Positions 27,474 to 36,065 of a DNA stretch of 64,000 bases are shown one piece after another. The stretch is from Bradyrhizobium sp. Ce-3. GTDB lineage: Bacteria > Pseudomonadota > Alphaproteobacteria > Rhizobiales > Xanthobacteraceae. Below the pieces are notes generated by a model that saw nothing but the letters and a program-made list of their open reading frames with translations, was not told the origin of the DNA and did no database searches. Both the position numbers and the translations under genes were made by a program. The stretch is from positions 1-64,000 of the forward strand of contig NZ_BQUV01000006.1 of the NCBI RefSeq assembly GCF_022835695.1, read 5' to 3'. How positions within the stretch are numbered: the first letter of the stretch is position 1; every line of letters starts with the position of its first letter.

Positions 27474-28693
27474 TGTACACATTGATACCAGCCGCCGGAG
27501 CGGAGCGCCCGCCGAGGAAGGTGATCTTCCTCGGCCTGCGCGGCATCCCCGAGATCCAGGGCGGGGTCGAAACCCACGTCGCCGCGCTCGCGGTGCGGGT
27601 CGCGCAGCGCGGCTGGCAGGTCGAGGTACTCGGACGCAAGCCATATCTGCCGTCGCCGGAGCCCTATGTCTGGAAGAACGTCACCGTGACGCCGGTCTGG
27701 ACGCCGCGCTCCAAGAACGTCGAAGCGCTGCTGCACACCACGCTGGGGCTGTTTGCGGCGGCCCGGCGCAATCCGGACCTGGTTCATATCCATGCCATCG
27801 GGCCGGCGCTGCTCACGCCGCTTGCCCGTCTGCTCGGCCTTCGCGTCGTGGTGACGCATCACGGCTTCGACTACGAACGCCAGAAATGGGGATGGATGGC
27901 GAAGTCGGTGCTGCGCACCGGCGAATGGATGGGAATGAAGTTCTCGCATGCCCGCATCGGCGTGGCCAAGGGCATTGTCGATTCCGTCCGCGCCAGGCTC
28001 GGCGCCACGGCGACCTTCATTCCGAACGGCGTGGAGAGCAGCGTTCCGAAGCTCGGGACCTCCTATCTCGATTATATCGAGGTGACCCCGCACCGCTACA
28101 TCCTGTGCGTCGGCAGGATCGTCGAGGAGAAGCGGCAGCTCGATCTGATCGACGCCTTTGCGCGGCTCGGCGATGCGGACAGGAAACTGATCATCGTCGG
28201 CACCGCCGATCACAATGGCCGTTATCTGCGTGCGGTCGAGCAGGCGGCGGCGGCGACGCCCGGCGTCGTGATGACGGGCTTCCAGTCCGGCGAGAGCCTC
28301 GCCCAGCTCTACCGGAACGCAGCGCTGTTCGTGCTTCCGTCGAGCCATGAAGGCATGCCGATGGTGCTGCTCGAGGCGCTGAGCCACGGGGTGCCTTGCC
28401 TGGCAAGCGACATCGACGCCAACCTCGCGCTCGATCTCGGGCCGGAGAGCTACTTTCCACTCGGCAGGATCGACGCGCTGACCGAGGCCATCCGGCTGAA
28501 GCTCGTTGCGCCCGACGGCGCGCCGGAACGAGCCGCGCGCGCCGCGCACGCCCTCGATTGCTTTGGTTGGGACCCGATCGTCGACCATACCATCGAGGTC
28601 TACGAGAGTGCGCTGGCCGCCCGGCAGCCGGGTCATGCGCGGCGCGGCGGCGCCGATCTCAAGAACCATCTCGGATTCGGAGGCCGACAGTGA
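27473..28693 (+). CDS. Family 4 glycosyltransferase (second)
   Basis: A second GT-B enzyme of 406 residues, starting in the TGATG overlap with the preceding transferase gene. The early glycine-rich loop IFLGLRGIPEIQGGVETHV is typical of GT4. The donor-binding half has ILCVGRIVEEKRQLDLIDAF and the EX7E region SSHEGMPMVLLEALSHGVP. It differs from the first transferase, so it probably makes another linkage. Confidence 0.9.
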   Translation: MYTLIPAAGAERPPRKVIFLGLRGIPEIQGGVETHVAALAVRVAQRGWQVEVLGRKPYLPSPEPYVWKNVTVTPVWTPRSKNVEALLHTTLGLFAAARRNPDLVHIHAIGPALLTPLARLLGLRVVVTHHGFDYERQKWGWMAKSVLRTGEWMGMKFSHARIGVAKGIVDSVRARLGATATFIPNGVESSVPKLGTSYLDYIEVTPHRYILCVGRIVEEKRQLDLIDAFARLGDADRKLIIVGTADHNGRYLRAVEQAAAATPGVVMTGFQSGESLAQLYRNAALFVLPSSHEGMPMVLLEALSHGVPCLASDIDANLALDLGPESYFPLGRIDALTEAIRLKLVAPDGAPERAARAAHALDCFGWDPIVDHTIEVYESALAARQPGHARRGGADLKNHLGFGGRQ

Positions 28694-29580
28694 CGCCGGC
28701 TCTGCGCAAGCTCGAAATGACGGTGCTCGGCCTCGGCTTCCTCGGCCTTGCCTGGAGCAAGGACAAGCTGCGCGGCTATGCCACGCCGAACACCGTGTCG
28801 AAATTCGACGTCGAGGGCCAGATCGCCTATCTGCTCGACGTCTTCGGCTCGCTCCGCCGCTTCATGCCGCCCGATTTCGATCTGCGCGGGCGTGACGTGC
28901 TGGAGCTCAGTCCCGGCGCATCGCGCGGCAACGGCGTGCTGTTCCTCGCGTTGGGTGCGCGGTCCTATCACGCCATCGACGTGTTCAATCTCGCCGGCGA
29001 CGAGGATCCCGTGTTCTACGAGCTGCTGCTCGATCGCTTCGCCGAGGGAGCCGCAACGGATCGACAACGCGCGCGCGCTCTCGCGTCGACGTCCGGCGCC
29101 CGCGAGTTCGGCTATGCGGTCGGCCGCGACTTCGACATTCCGCGCCTCGCCGCGGGACGGAGCTTCGACCTGATCGTAAGCTGCGCGGCGTTCGAGCATT
29201 ACGACAGCGTTCCCGATACCGTCGCCAGCCTGACGCAGGTGGCGAGGCCCGGCTGCGCGGCGGTCCACATCATCGACCTGCAGACGCATTCGCGCTGGAT
29301 CCGCGAGCACGACCCCAACAACATCTATCGTTATCCCGAATCGATCTACCGGCTGTTCCGCTTTCCCGGGCAGCCGAACCGGCTGCGCCCCGCCGACTAC
29401 ATCGCGGCGTTTGAGGCGCAGCGATGGAGCGACGCCCGGTTCGTGCCGTCGCGCACCATCGATCCCGCGCTTCGCGATCTCTCGCTCGCCGGTCTCGCGG
29501 CACCCTTTGCGGGCCAGGACGACATGATCGTGCTCGATGGTGCGCTCACCGCGCGCTATCCGGGCAGGGTCGGCGCTTGA
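28690..29580 (+). CDS. SAM-dependent methyltransferase-like protein
   Basis: The GTG at 28690 lies in a GTGA overlap with the GT4 stop and gives 296 residues; the open frame further upstream lies inside that gene. A Rossmann-like motif I (VLELSPGASRGNGVLFLALG) and a later strand (FDLIVSCAAFEHYDSVPDTV) match class I methyltransferases. A short hydrophobic N-terminal stretch (TVLGLGFLGLAW) may tether it. It probably methylates a sugar of the polymer. Substrate is unknown. Confidence 0.75.
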   Translation: MTPALRKLEMTVLGLGFLGLAWSKDKLRGYATPNTVSKFDVEGQIAYLLDVFGSLRRFMPPDFDLRGRDVLELSPGASRGNGVLFLALGARSYHAIDVFNLAGDEDPVFYELLLDRFAEGAATDRQRARALASTSGAREFGYAVGRDFDIPRLAAGRSFDLIVSCAAFEHYDSVPDTVASLTQVARPGCAAVHIIDLQTHSRWIREHDPNNIYRYPESIYRLFRFPGQPNRLRPADYIAAFEAQRWSDARFVPSRTIDPALRDLSLAGLAAPFAGQDDMIVLDGALTARYPGRVGA

Positions 29581-29600
29581 ATGCGATCGGGAGGGGCGCC

Positions 29601-30854
29601 GTGACCAGCCGTCGTTCCATTCTCCGCAGCATCGCCGGCGTCGCGATGCTGGCTCCGTTTGCAACGCTGCCGGCCGTGGCCGATCCCGCCAGCCCAGTTC
29701 CCAACTTCCGTCGCGGGATCGGCGTCGCGCATGCATTCGGATGGGCCGATGTGCAGGCGGATGGCGTCTATGTCGATCCGCCGTTTTCCGCGCCGCGCTT
29801 TCAGTTCGGCGCGGATCAGCGCAACGCGATCCGCGGCGCCGGATTCGACTTTGTCCGTCTGGTCGTCGATGTCGGCCCTTTCCTGGTATTCGCCGGATCG
29901 AGCCGCGACCGGCTCGACGATCTCGTCGTCAATACGGTCCGCGATCTGCTCGCCGCCGATCTCGGCGTGATCGTGGATCTGCATCCAAGCGCGATGAACC
30001 CGGCCTATCAGCCCGCGGAGCTGACGGCGGGCGTCAACACGCCGAAATTCCGGGCCGTGCTCGCACTGCTGACGCGTCTGGCCGGCCGGCTCGGCCAGCT
30101 CATCGCAGAGCAGGGCAATACGGCGCCGCCGCGGATCGCGCTCGAACTGATGAACGAGCCGGAGATAACGGCGGCGGCATGGCAGCCGATGCTCGAGGCC
30201 GCCTACGCCGCCGCGCGCAGCGGTTCGGCGACGCTGCCGCTCGTGCTGGGCGGCGGATCGATGAACGCGCCGGGCGCGTTGCCGCAGATCGGCATGGCCC
30301 CGTTTGCCGGCGATGCGCGCCTGATCTTCACCTATCACGACTATTCGCCGTGGCAGTTCACCCATCAGGGCCTGCTCGGCAGCCCGGCCTATGCGCTGGA
30401 CGCGATCGTCTATCCGGCACCCGCATCGGTCGATGCGATGAAGCGGGCAACCGAGCAACGCGTGACGGCGCTGGGCCTCAGCGGCGCCCAGCTCGACCAG
30501 GCCCGTCAGGCCAAGCGGACGCTCGCGAGCTATGTCAGCTCCGGCTTCAACCGAGCGACGCTCGAACGGACGTTTCAGCAGGTGGTGGCCTGGCGCATCG
30601 CGCATAACCTGCCGGCCCAGGCGATCCTGCTCGGCGAATTCGGCGTGCACAGGACGCCGTTTGAAGACACCGTTGAGGGTGCAGCGGCGCGCGCGATCTG
30701 GCTGCGCGATATGCGCGAGCTCGCGGAAAGCTACGGCTTCGCCTGGTCGTGCTGGACTTATCTGGCGACCGGCGGCTTCGCGCTCGCGGAGAACGAGACC
30801 GGCCCCGGTTTCGATGCGGCGACCCGCAATGCGCTCGGCCTCGCAGCCTCATGA
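29601..30854 (+). CDS. Secreted glycoside hydrolase family 5 (cellulase-like)
   Basis: GTG 29601 follows GGGAGGGG and gives 417 residues with a twin-arginine-like signal (SRRSILRSIAGVAMLAPFA, cleavage near AVADP). The GH5 acid/base glutamate is in ALELMNEPEITA and the nucleophile in LLGEFGVHRTPFED, with YHDYSPWQFTHQG between them. Such glycanases in polysaccharide operons usually trim or release the polymer. It is embedded between the methyltransferase-like and acyltransferase genes, with a 4-base overlap to the latter. Confidence 0.88.
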   Translation: MTSRRSILRSIAGVAMLAPFATLPAVADPASPVPNFRRGIGVAHAFGWADVQADGVYVDPPFSAPRFQFGADQRNAIRGAGFDFVRLVVDVGPFLVFAGSSRDRLDDLVVNTVRDLLAADLGVIVDLHPSAMNPAYQPAELTAGVNTPKFRAVLALLTRLAGRLGQLIAEQGNTAPPRIALELMNEPEITAAAWQPMLEAAYAAARSGSATLPLVLGGGSMNAPGALPQIGMAPFAGDARLIFTYHDYSPWQFTHQGLLGSPAYALDAIVYPAPASVDAMKRATEQRVTALGLSGAQLDQARQAKRTLASYVSSGFNRATLERTFQQVVAWRIAHNLPAQAILLGEFGVHRTPFEDTVEGAAARAIWLRDMRELAESYGFAWSCWTYLATGGFALAENETGPGFDAATRNALGLAAS

Positions 30855-31936
30855 GATCAGCCATGACACCGCAGCGTTACGCCAATATCGACGGATTGCG
30901 GGCCATCGCGGCGCTTGGCGTCATGGTCGAGCACATGTTCGGCGATCTGCTCAGGCAGACCCCGCCTGCCGCCGGACCGATGAACATGGCCGGCGATTTG
31001 CTCGTTCAGAGCGTCAGCCTCGGCCGGTTTGGCGTGGCGCTGTTCTTCCTGATCAGCGGCTTCGTGGTGCCATTCAGCATCGGCGGCGAACGGCCGCTGT
31101 TCCAGTTCGCCGTTTCGCGCGCGTTCCGGCTCTATCCCGCGCTGTGGCTCGCGCTCGCGGTGCTAGCGACCATGGCATGGCTTGGCGGCGAGCCGCCGCG
31201 CGCGGTGACCGTGCTTGCCAACATGACCATGGCGCCGGCACTGTTCGGCCAGCCCTGGCTTTCGCCGATCTACTGGACGCTGTTCATCGAGCTGGTGTTC
31301 TACATCCTCATCGCGCTGCTGTTCTCGGTCGGCACGCTGCGACGAGTCGGCGTGCTGTCGATGCTGAGCCTGGCGCTGGTGGTCGCGACGGCGCTGCCGG
31401 TGCAATTGCGCACGCACGGCATTGCCAATCTGCCGGTGCAGTATCTCGGCATGCACCTGTCATTCCTGTTCCTGGGCCTGCTGTTGCGGCTGTGGCTGGT
31501 CGAGCGGCTGCCGGGCGCGCGCATGGCCGCGCTGGCGCTGGTGCTTGCGCAGGTTCTTGCGGTGCCGTCGGTTGCCACGTTATCGCTGGCGCGCGGCGAC
31601 AATTTCATCATGGAGGGATTGACGCCCGTCCTTGTCGCCTACGCGCTCGCCTTTGTGGTCTTCTTTGCCGCCGTCAAGTTCGACCGGCCGCGTTCGCTGC
31701 TGCTGTCGCGGATCGGACTGATCAGCTATTCGATGTATCTGTTCCACTGGCCGGTCAACGTCACGGTCTACCGCTTCCTGCCGTTGACCGGGCAGATCGG
31801 TGACGTCGCCACGATGCTGGTCTGCACGGGGCTCACCCTGCTGGCGTCCTGGCTGGTCTACAGGCTGGTGGAACGCCCGATGATCATGCTCGGGCGTGCG
31901 ATCGTGCTCCGGCACGGTGTGGCGAGCCGGCCGTGA
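30851..31936 (+). CDS. Acyltransferase 3 family membrane protein
   Basis: A 361-residue integral membrane acyltransferase with about ten helices. The family start is YANIDGLRAIAALGVMVEHM, and a conserved arginine lies in FAVSRAFRLYPALWLALAV. It overlaps the GH5 stop (ATGA), and the frame upstream is spurious. These enzymes O-acylate (acetyl or succinyl) surface polysaccharides. It is the last gene of the overlapping exopolysaccharide series. Confidence 0.9.
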   Translation: MRSAMTPQRYANIDGLRAIAALGVMVEHMFGDLLRQTPPAAGPMNMAGDLLVQSVSLGRFGVALFFLISGFVVPFSIGGERPLFQFAVSRAFRLYPALWLALAVLATMAWLGGEPPRAVTVLANMTMAPALFGQPWLSPIYWTLFIELVFYILIALLFSVGTLRRVGVLSMLSLALVVATALPVQLRTHGIANLPVQYLGMHLSFLFLGLLLRLWLVERLPGARMAALALVLAQVLAVPSVATLSLARGDNFIMEGLTPVLVAYALAFVVFFAAVKFDRPRSLLLSRIGLISYSMYLFHWPVNVTVYRFLPLTGQIGDVATMLVCTGLTLLASWLVYRLVERPMIMLGRAIVLRHGVASRP

Positions 31937-31947
31937 CGGACGGCGTC

Positions 31948-32003
31948 AGAGCATGATCCGGAAAAGCGTGAAGCGGTTTTCCCTCGCGACAAACGCAAGG
32001 CGT
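31948..32003. repeat. Dispersed repeat (GAGCATGATCCGGAAAAG family)
   Basis: The segment contains GAGCATGATCCGGAAAAGCG followed by TGAAGCGGTTTTCC, which can pair in part, then AACGC and GCGTT. This sequence type recurs in Bradyrhizobium-like genomes (recalled, not computed here). It ends the exopolysaccharide operon. The remaining gap to 32165 shows no gene. Confidence 0.55.
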
Positions 32004-32164
32004 TTGGGCGCGCCGCCGCTTCGGTCGTCATCGGGAACTTTTCGCGCTGAAACGTCAGCACAAATTCCCGGCACGTCGGTCGACTGATAGGCCGGTTAGA
32101 CGGCCGTCACATTCCAGATATAAAGAACGCAGGTTCGCTGGCCGGAAGGCTATCCCGCAGAGAT

Positions 32165-32983
32165 ATGCTGGCCGAATTTCCACCCACGGTCACTTTGGGC
32201 CGAAGCAAGGTCATGACGGCAGTCGGATCAAATGGCGCACGCGCGGACGCCGCGATCGGCATTGACGCTCCGGGCGCCTCCGCAAGGCCGCGGCATCTGT
32301 TCGGGATTTGCGCTGCGCTGCTGATCGGCAGCATCTGCGCCGTCGCCGCGCAGCAGCGCGAGACCACGGCCGTAGCCGCGCCGATCGAATTCAACATCCC
32401 CGCCCAGCAGCTTGCCAGCGCGCTGCAGGCCTATGGCGAGCGAACCGGCGTTCAGGTGCTCTATGAGAGCAACTCGGCGACCGGCCGGAAGTCGACGTCG
32501 GTCGCGGGGAGCCTCACGCCCGAGGATGCGTTGAATCTGCTGCTGACGGGAACCGACCTCAAGGTCCAGTATATCCGTCCGGACGCCATCACCCTCGCGT
32601 CGCGCAGCGTGCGTGCCGACCGCCCGCCGGCGAGCCCGCTCGCGACCGCGGATCTGTCGCTGGGCACGCTGCAGGTGCGTGCAAGCGGTGACGGCAACGA
32701 CACCGGCGTGCTGCGCGACTACAGCGAAAGCCTGCAGCTCGACATCCAGAAAGCGCTGCAGAAGAATATCGGGCCGCGCGGCGGCAGCTATCAGCTCGTC
32801 GTCGATCTGTGGATCGACCCGTCACGCACGATTCAGCGAACCCAGCTGTTGCGCTCGACGGGCGATCAGCATCGCGACGCCGCCGTGACCGCGGCGCTGC
32901 AAGGACTGACCGTGAGCCGGATGACGCCTGCGAATGCGTCGCAGCCGGTGCGGATCGCGATCCGGGTGAAATCGTTCCAATGA
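32165..32983 (+). CDS. STN-domain signalling protein with TonB-like C-terminus
   Basis: A 272-residue exported protein; ATG 32213 is an alternative start. A hydrophobic signal (LFGICAALLIGSICAVAAQQ) precedes an STN (secretin/TonB short N-terminal) domain at about 75-145 (IEFNIPAQQLASALQAYGER, ALNLLLTGTDLKVQYI). A C-terminal TonB-like domain follows at about 185-272 (YQLVVDLWIDPSRTIQRTQL). There is no outer-membrane barrel. This matches the plan of Pseudomonas VreA, a barrel-less surface-signalling component. It overlaps the next tonB-like gene by 4 bases and precedes an ECF sigma gene. Confidence 0.82.
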   Translation: MLAEFPPTVTLGRSKVMTAVGSNGARADAAIGIDAPGASARPRHLFGICAALLIGSICAVAAQQRETTAVAAPIEFNIPAQQLASALQAYGERTGVQVLYESNSATGRKSTSVAGSLTPEDALNLLLTGTDLKVQYIRPDAITLASRSVRADRPPASPLATADLSLGTLQVRASGDGNDTGVLRDYSESLQLDIQKALQKNIGPRGGSYQLVVDLWIDPSRTIQRTQLLRSTGDQHRDAAVTAALQGLTVSRMTPANASQPVRIAIRVKSFQ

Positions 32984-33708
32984 GCGCCAACGACACCAGC
33001 GGAGCTGACGGTGTGCGCGGCGTGAGCCCGATGACCCTGCTGTTCCATCCCGATGATCCGAACGCCTGGACCTCGGGTGAGGTGCTGCGCCTGCTGCTGG
33101 TGCCGGCGATCGCGACGCTGCTGTTCGTCGGTGGCATCTATTGGATCCGGCTGCAGCCGCCGGCCGGGCCGGCGAGCCGGGAGCAGAGCTCGATCGTGCA
33201 GGTCCGCCTGCTGCCGAGCCCGACGCCCGCACCGATTCCGGTTGCGCCGGTGTCGCAGCCGCAAACCGCGACCCTCGCCAGCCGCACCGAGGTGTCGCCG
33301 GAGAGCTCCGATCCGCCGATCGACAATCTGATCGCGGCCCCGGCGCGCGAGCCGATGCCGGCGGAGCCCGCCGTGCCGAGCCTGCGTCCGACGCCATCGC
33401 CTGCCGATGCGCCGCCCAACAGTGTCGCCGTGAAGTTTCAGCAGACGCTGCTTCGTCATGTGGCGCGCTACCAGCGCTATCCGAACGCCGCGCGACTCGG
33501 GCGGCTGCACGGGGCGGTCGAGACGCTGTTCTCGATGCAGCGCGACGGCACCCTGCTCGAGGTCTGGGTCAAGACCAGCTCCGGAGAGGCCGTGCTCGAC
33601 AAGGCTGCCGTCGATGCGATCCGCCGCGCGCAGCCGCTGCCGACGATCCCGTCGGCCTTGCCCGACCGGCTCAACATTCAGATCACCCTGGTGTTCGATC
33701 CGGCTTGA
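32980..33708 (+). CDS. TonB-family energy transducer (first)
   Basis: A 242-residue protein from the ATGA overlap at 32980. An uncleaved membrane anchor lies at about 35-54 (LLLVPAIATLLFVGGIYW), followed by a Pro/Ala-rich periplasmic linker (about 60-150). A C-terminal TonB domain spans about 155-242 (LRHVARYQRYPNAARLGRLH, LDKAAVDAIRRAQPLP). It probably transmits proton-motive force or a signal across the periplasm, paired with the STN protein next to it. The frame upstream of 32980 is spurious. Confidence 0.85.
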   Translation: MSANDTSGADGVRGVSPMTLLFHPDDPNAWTSGEVLRLLLVPAIATLLFVGGIYWIRLQPPAGPASREQSSIVQVRLLPSPTPAPIPVAPVSQPQTATLASRTEVSPESSDPPIDNLIAAPAREPMPAEPAVPSLRPTPSPADAPPNSVAVKFQQTLLRHVARYQRYPNAARLGRLHGAVETLFSMQRDGTLLEVWVKTSSGEAVLDKAAVDAIRRAQPLPTIPSALPDRLNIQITLVFDPA

Positions 33709-33908
33709 TCCGAGCGCGTTGCCATCTTGCTTCTTCGGCGAATGCTGGCCGTTCAACTTTTGGATGTGACCGCAACGCATCAACCTCCGTGTCGTTCGGT
33801 GTCGACTTGTTACCGTCATAAATGTGTTGTGCGCGCCCGTTACGAGATGGGCAGCTTCAAGAACAATTCAATCTGGATATCGGGCTGGTGTCTGGGAGGC
33901 CGCGAAAC

Positions 33909-34451
33909 GTGGCTGAAATCAATCGAGTGCGGCTGCGGGGGCAGCTTGCTGACAATTATGATGGCCTCGTCAAGAAATTGACCCGCCGTCTGGGATCATC
34001 GGACTTCGCTTACGAAGCCCTGCACGAGACGTTCCTGCGGCTCGAGCGGGTCACCGATGCCGTGCCGATCCGCAGCCCCGCCGACTATATCTTCCGCATC
34101 GCGATCAACATCGCGAGGGATCGTCAGAAGGCGCAGAATCTTCGGGTCAGCGCCGCCGAAATCGATGCACTGCTCGACGTGAGTGATGACGGACCGAGCC
34201 CGGCGAGAATCGTCGAAGCGCGCTCCGATATCGACGCCTTCAAGCGGGCGCTCGCCGAATTGCCGGAACGGCCGCGCGATGTACTTTATAGTATTACGAT
34301 CGAGGGACGGTCGCCGCAGGATGTCGCGACCCGGCTCGGTGTCAGCGTGAGAACGGTGGAAAGCGATTTGAAGCTGGCCTTGAGCCATTGTGCCGATTGC
34401 CTCGACTATACTTTGATCCGTCGCCTCGGCGGTCCTCGCCCCCGTTCGTGA
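33909..34451 (+). CDS. ECF RNA polymerase sigma factor (FecI-like)
   Basis: GTG 33909 follows GGGAGG (33895-33900) and gives 180 residues. Region 2 is at about 15-75 (DNYDGLVKKLTRRLGSSDFA, YIFRIAINIARDRQK) and region 4 at about 115-165 (LPERPRDVLYSITIEGRSPQ, DVATRLGVSVRTVESDL). The frame extends upstream to 33822 without support. With the STN protein upstream and FecR downstream it forms a surface-signalling trio. Its targets probably include the TpsB/ExbB operon. Confidence 0.88.
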   Translation: MAEINRVRLRGQLADNYDGLVKKLTRRLGSSDFAYEALHETFLRLERVTDAVPIRSPADYIFRIAINIARDRQKAQNLRVSAAEIDALLDVSDDGPSPARIVEARSDIDAFKRALAELPERPRDVLYSITIEGRSPQDVATRLGVSVRTVESDLKLALSHCADCLDYTLIRRLGGPRPRS

Positions 34452-34714
34452 TCGAATTTCGCTGTAGCCGCAACGCCCGCCGTCATGCGGCACGGGCCGC
34501 CGAAATTCGTTGCGGAGGATTATTGCCAACGGCTGCAGGCGCTTGACCGTAAATCTGGGGTAACCGGCTGCAGGAATTTCAACCTCTGTGCTGCGGGATA
34601 GAGGGCTTTCAGTCGTCTATCGAATAGAGAGCGATCTCATAAGGACCGTTGGGGTGCCTGGGAAAGGTTCGCTGGACGTGTTGCGGCGCGTGAGAACAGG
34701 TTCGGACGCAATTG

Positions 34715-34741
34715 AGCCGGCATGCCATCGACATGCCGGCT
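34715..34741 (+). terminator. Hairpin between sigma and anti-sigma genes
   Basis: AGCCGGCATG and CATGCCGGCT form a perfect 10-bp stem with a 7-base loop, about 265 bp after the sigma stop and 164 bp before the FecR start. There is no T-tract. It could be a terminator or attenuator. The rest of 34452-34904 has no convincing gene. Confidence 0.45.
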
Positions 34742-34904
34742 TCCGGTGCGCGCCGCGATTGCCGGATGTTTCTGCCTGCGCTGTGCGCAACGGCCGAATG
34801 CGATGCCCCGCTGCCGTCGGAATCGTCTATATAGCGACCTTCACTGTGTGCTCGATGCGATCGGGAGGTGAAGGTTTGGCGAGCAGGGTGATGAGCGATC
34901 CGTT

Positions 34905-35885
34905 GTGACCGAGCCGACCCGCACATCCGGGCCCGATCCGTTGCTGGATGAGGCGCTTGACTGGGTTGTTCGGCTGAAGGCCGGCGAGCCGACGCGCGCC
35001 GATGTCGACGCGTTGCGGGACTGGCGCGCGCAAAGCCCCGGCCACGAGGAGGCGTTCAGGAAGGCTGCCCGGCTGCTTCGTACCGCGAGCGCCGCGGCCA
35101 AGGAGCTTGCCGACGAGAAGGCCGCCGCCTCCATTGCGAGGCTGTCGTCGCGGCCGTCACGCCCCTTGACACGCCGCATCGTGCTCGGCGGTGCGATTGC
35201 TGCGGCGGCCGGCTATGTGATGATCCATCCGCCGCTCGAGATGTGGCCGTCGATCGAGGAACTCTCGGCGGACTACCGGACCGGCAAGGGTGAACAGCGC
35301 AAGGTGATGCTGGCGCCCGACATCTCGGTTGAATTGAACACCCAGACCAGCCTCGCGCTACGGCCCGCGCCGAATGAAACCCGGGTCGAACTGATCTCGG
35401 GCGAGGCCTCCGTGGCCGCCCGAAGATCGTCGCCGACTCCGCTCGTAATGCTGGCGCGCGACGGACGCATCAGTGCACTGCAGGCCGACTTCAACGCGCG
35501 CTGCATCGACGGGGTCGTCTCCGTGACCTGTCTCGATGGCATCGTCACGGTCGAGCAGGACGGCCGCTCCGTGCAGCTTCGCAAGGCAGAGCAGGTCACC
35601 TACTCGCGTGCCGGACTGCAGGCAACGCTCCCGGTCGACGCCAAGCAGGTCGCGGCCTGGCAGACCGGACTATTGATCTTCCGCGACCGGCCGCTGGCAA
35701 GCGTTGTCGACGAAGTGAACCGGTACCGCGCCGGAAAGATCATCATTACCAATGCGGAACTGAAGCGCCGGCTCGTCAACGGCACATTCCAGGTCGACAA
35801 GCTCGACAATTTCGTCGCCCAGGTCGAGCAACTGTTCGGCGCGCGGATCACATCGCTGCCGGGCGGTGTGGTGCTGATGAGCTGA
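34905..35885 (+). CDS. FecR-family anti-sigma factor/regulator
   Basis: A 326-residue single-pass membrane protein with a GTG start. The cytosolic DUF4880-type N-terminus (LDEALDWVVRLKAGEPTRAD, DALRDWRAQSPGHEEAF) binds the sigma factor. A helix at about 88-106 (RIVLGGAIAAAAGYVMI) is followed by the periplasmic FecR domain (about 125-225). A C-terminal STN-like part (FRDRPLASVVDEVNRYRAGK) probably contacts the STN protein. It is separated from the sigma gene by 453 bp, unusually far for such pairs. Confidence 0.88.
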   Translation: MTEPTRTSGPDPLLDEALDWVVRLKAGEPTRADVDALRDWRAQSPGHEEAFRKAARLLRTASAAAKELADEKAAASIARLSSRPSRPLTRRIVLGGAIAAAAGYVMIHPPLEMWPSIEELSADYRTGKGEQRKVMLAPDISVELNTQTSLALRPAPNETRVELISGEASVAARRSSPTPLVMLARDGRISALQADFNARCIDGVVSVTCLDGIVTVEQDGRSVQLRKAEQVTYSRAGLQATLPVDAKQVAAWQTGLLIFRDRPLASVVDEVNRYRAGKIIITNAELKRRLVNGTFQVDKLDNFVAQVEQLFGARITSLPGGVVLMS

Positions 35886-35939
35886 ACTCCAACCGAGCGA
35901 ATCGGCGCACGCTGCGCGATTTCCTAACAAACCAAAAAT

Positions 35940-35969
35940 TTCTTTTGCGATGCCGCAGATTCTTTTGCG
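35940..35969 (+). promoter_or_regulatory. Tandem 10-bp direct repeat upstream of tpsB
   Basis: TTCTTTTGCG occurs at 35940-35949 and again at 35960-35969, exactly 20 bp apart, so both copies face the same side of the helix. The pair sits about 100 bp before the probable TpsB start in the only sizeable gap of this operon. It is a candidate activator site; the binding protein is unknown. Confidence 0.45.
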
Positions 35970-36065
35970 GGTTTGCACTCGCCCAGACGTCTTCTGAGTA
36001 AGGCGTCGTCATCGCGGCCTTCCCGTCGCGATGGCGCGCGTCTGCGCGAAGTAAGTGGGACGTCT

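Noticed and set aside
28396-28689. N-terminal extension of the methyltransferase-like frame upstream of 28690.
   Set aside because: It lies within the GT4 gene in another frame and is Arg-rich; the GTGA overlap start is far more likely.
33789-33820. Possible Pho box ahead of the ECF sigma gene (GTGTCG repeats and CCGTCAT), suggested by the phosphate control of PUMA3.
   Set aside because: The repeats are 10 bp apart, not 11, and match the consensus poorly; not reported as a site.
34588-34908. A 106-codon plus-strand frame ending in a GTGA overlap with the FecR start.
   Set aside because: Codon choice is unlike neighbouring genes, the product is Cys/Arg-rich with no domain, and the frame crosses a perfect hairpin; judged a chance frame.
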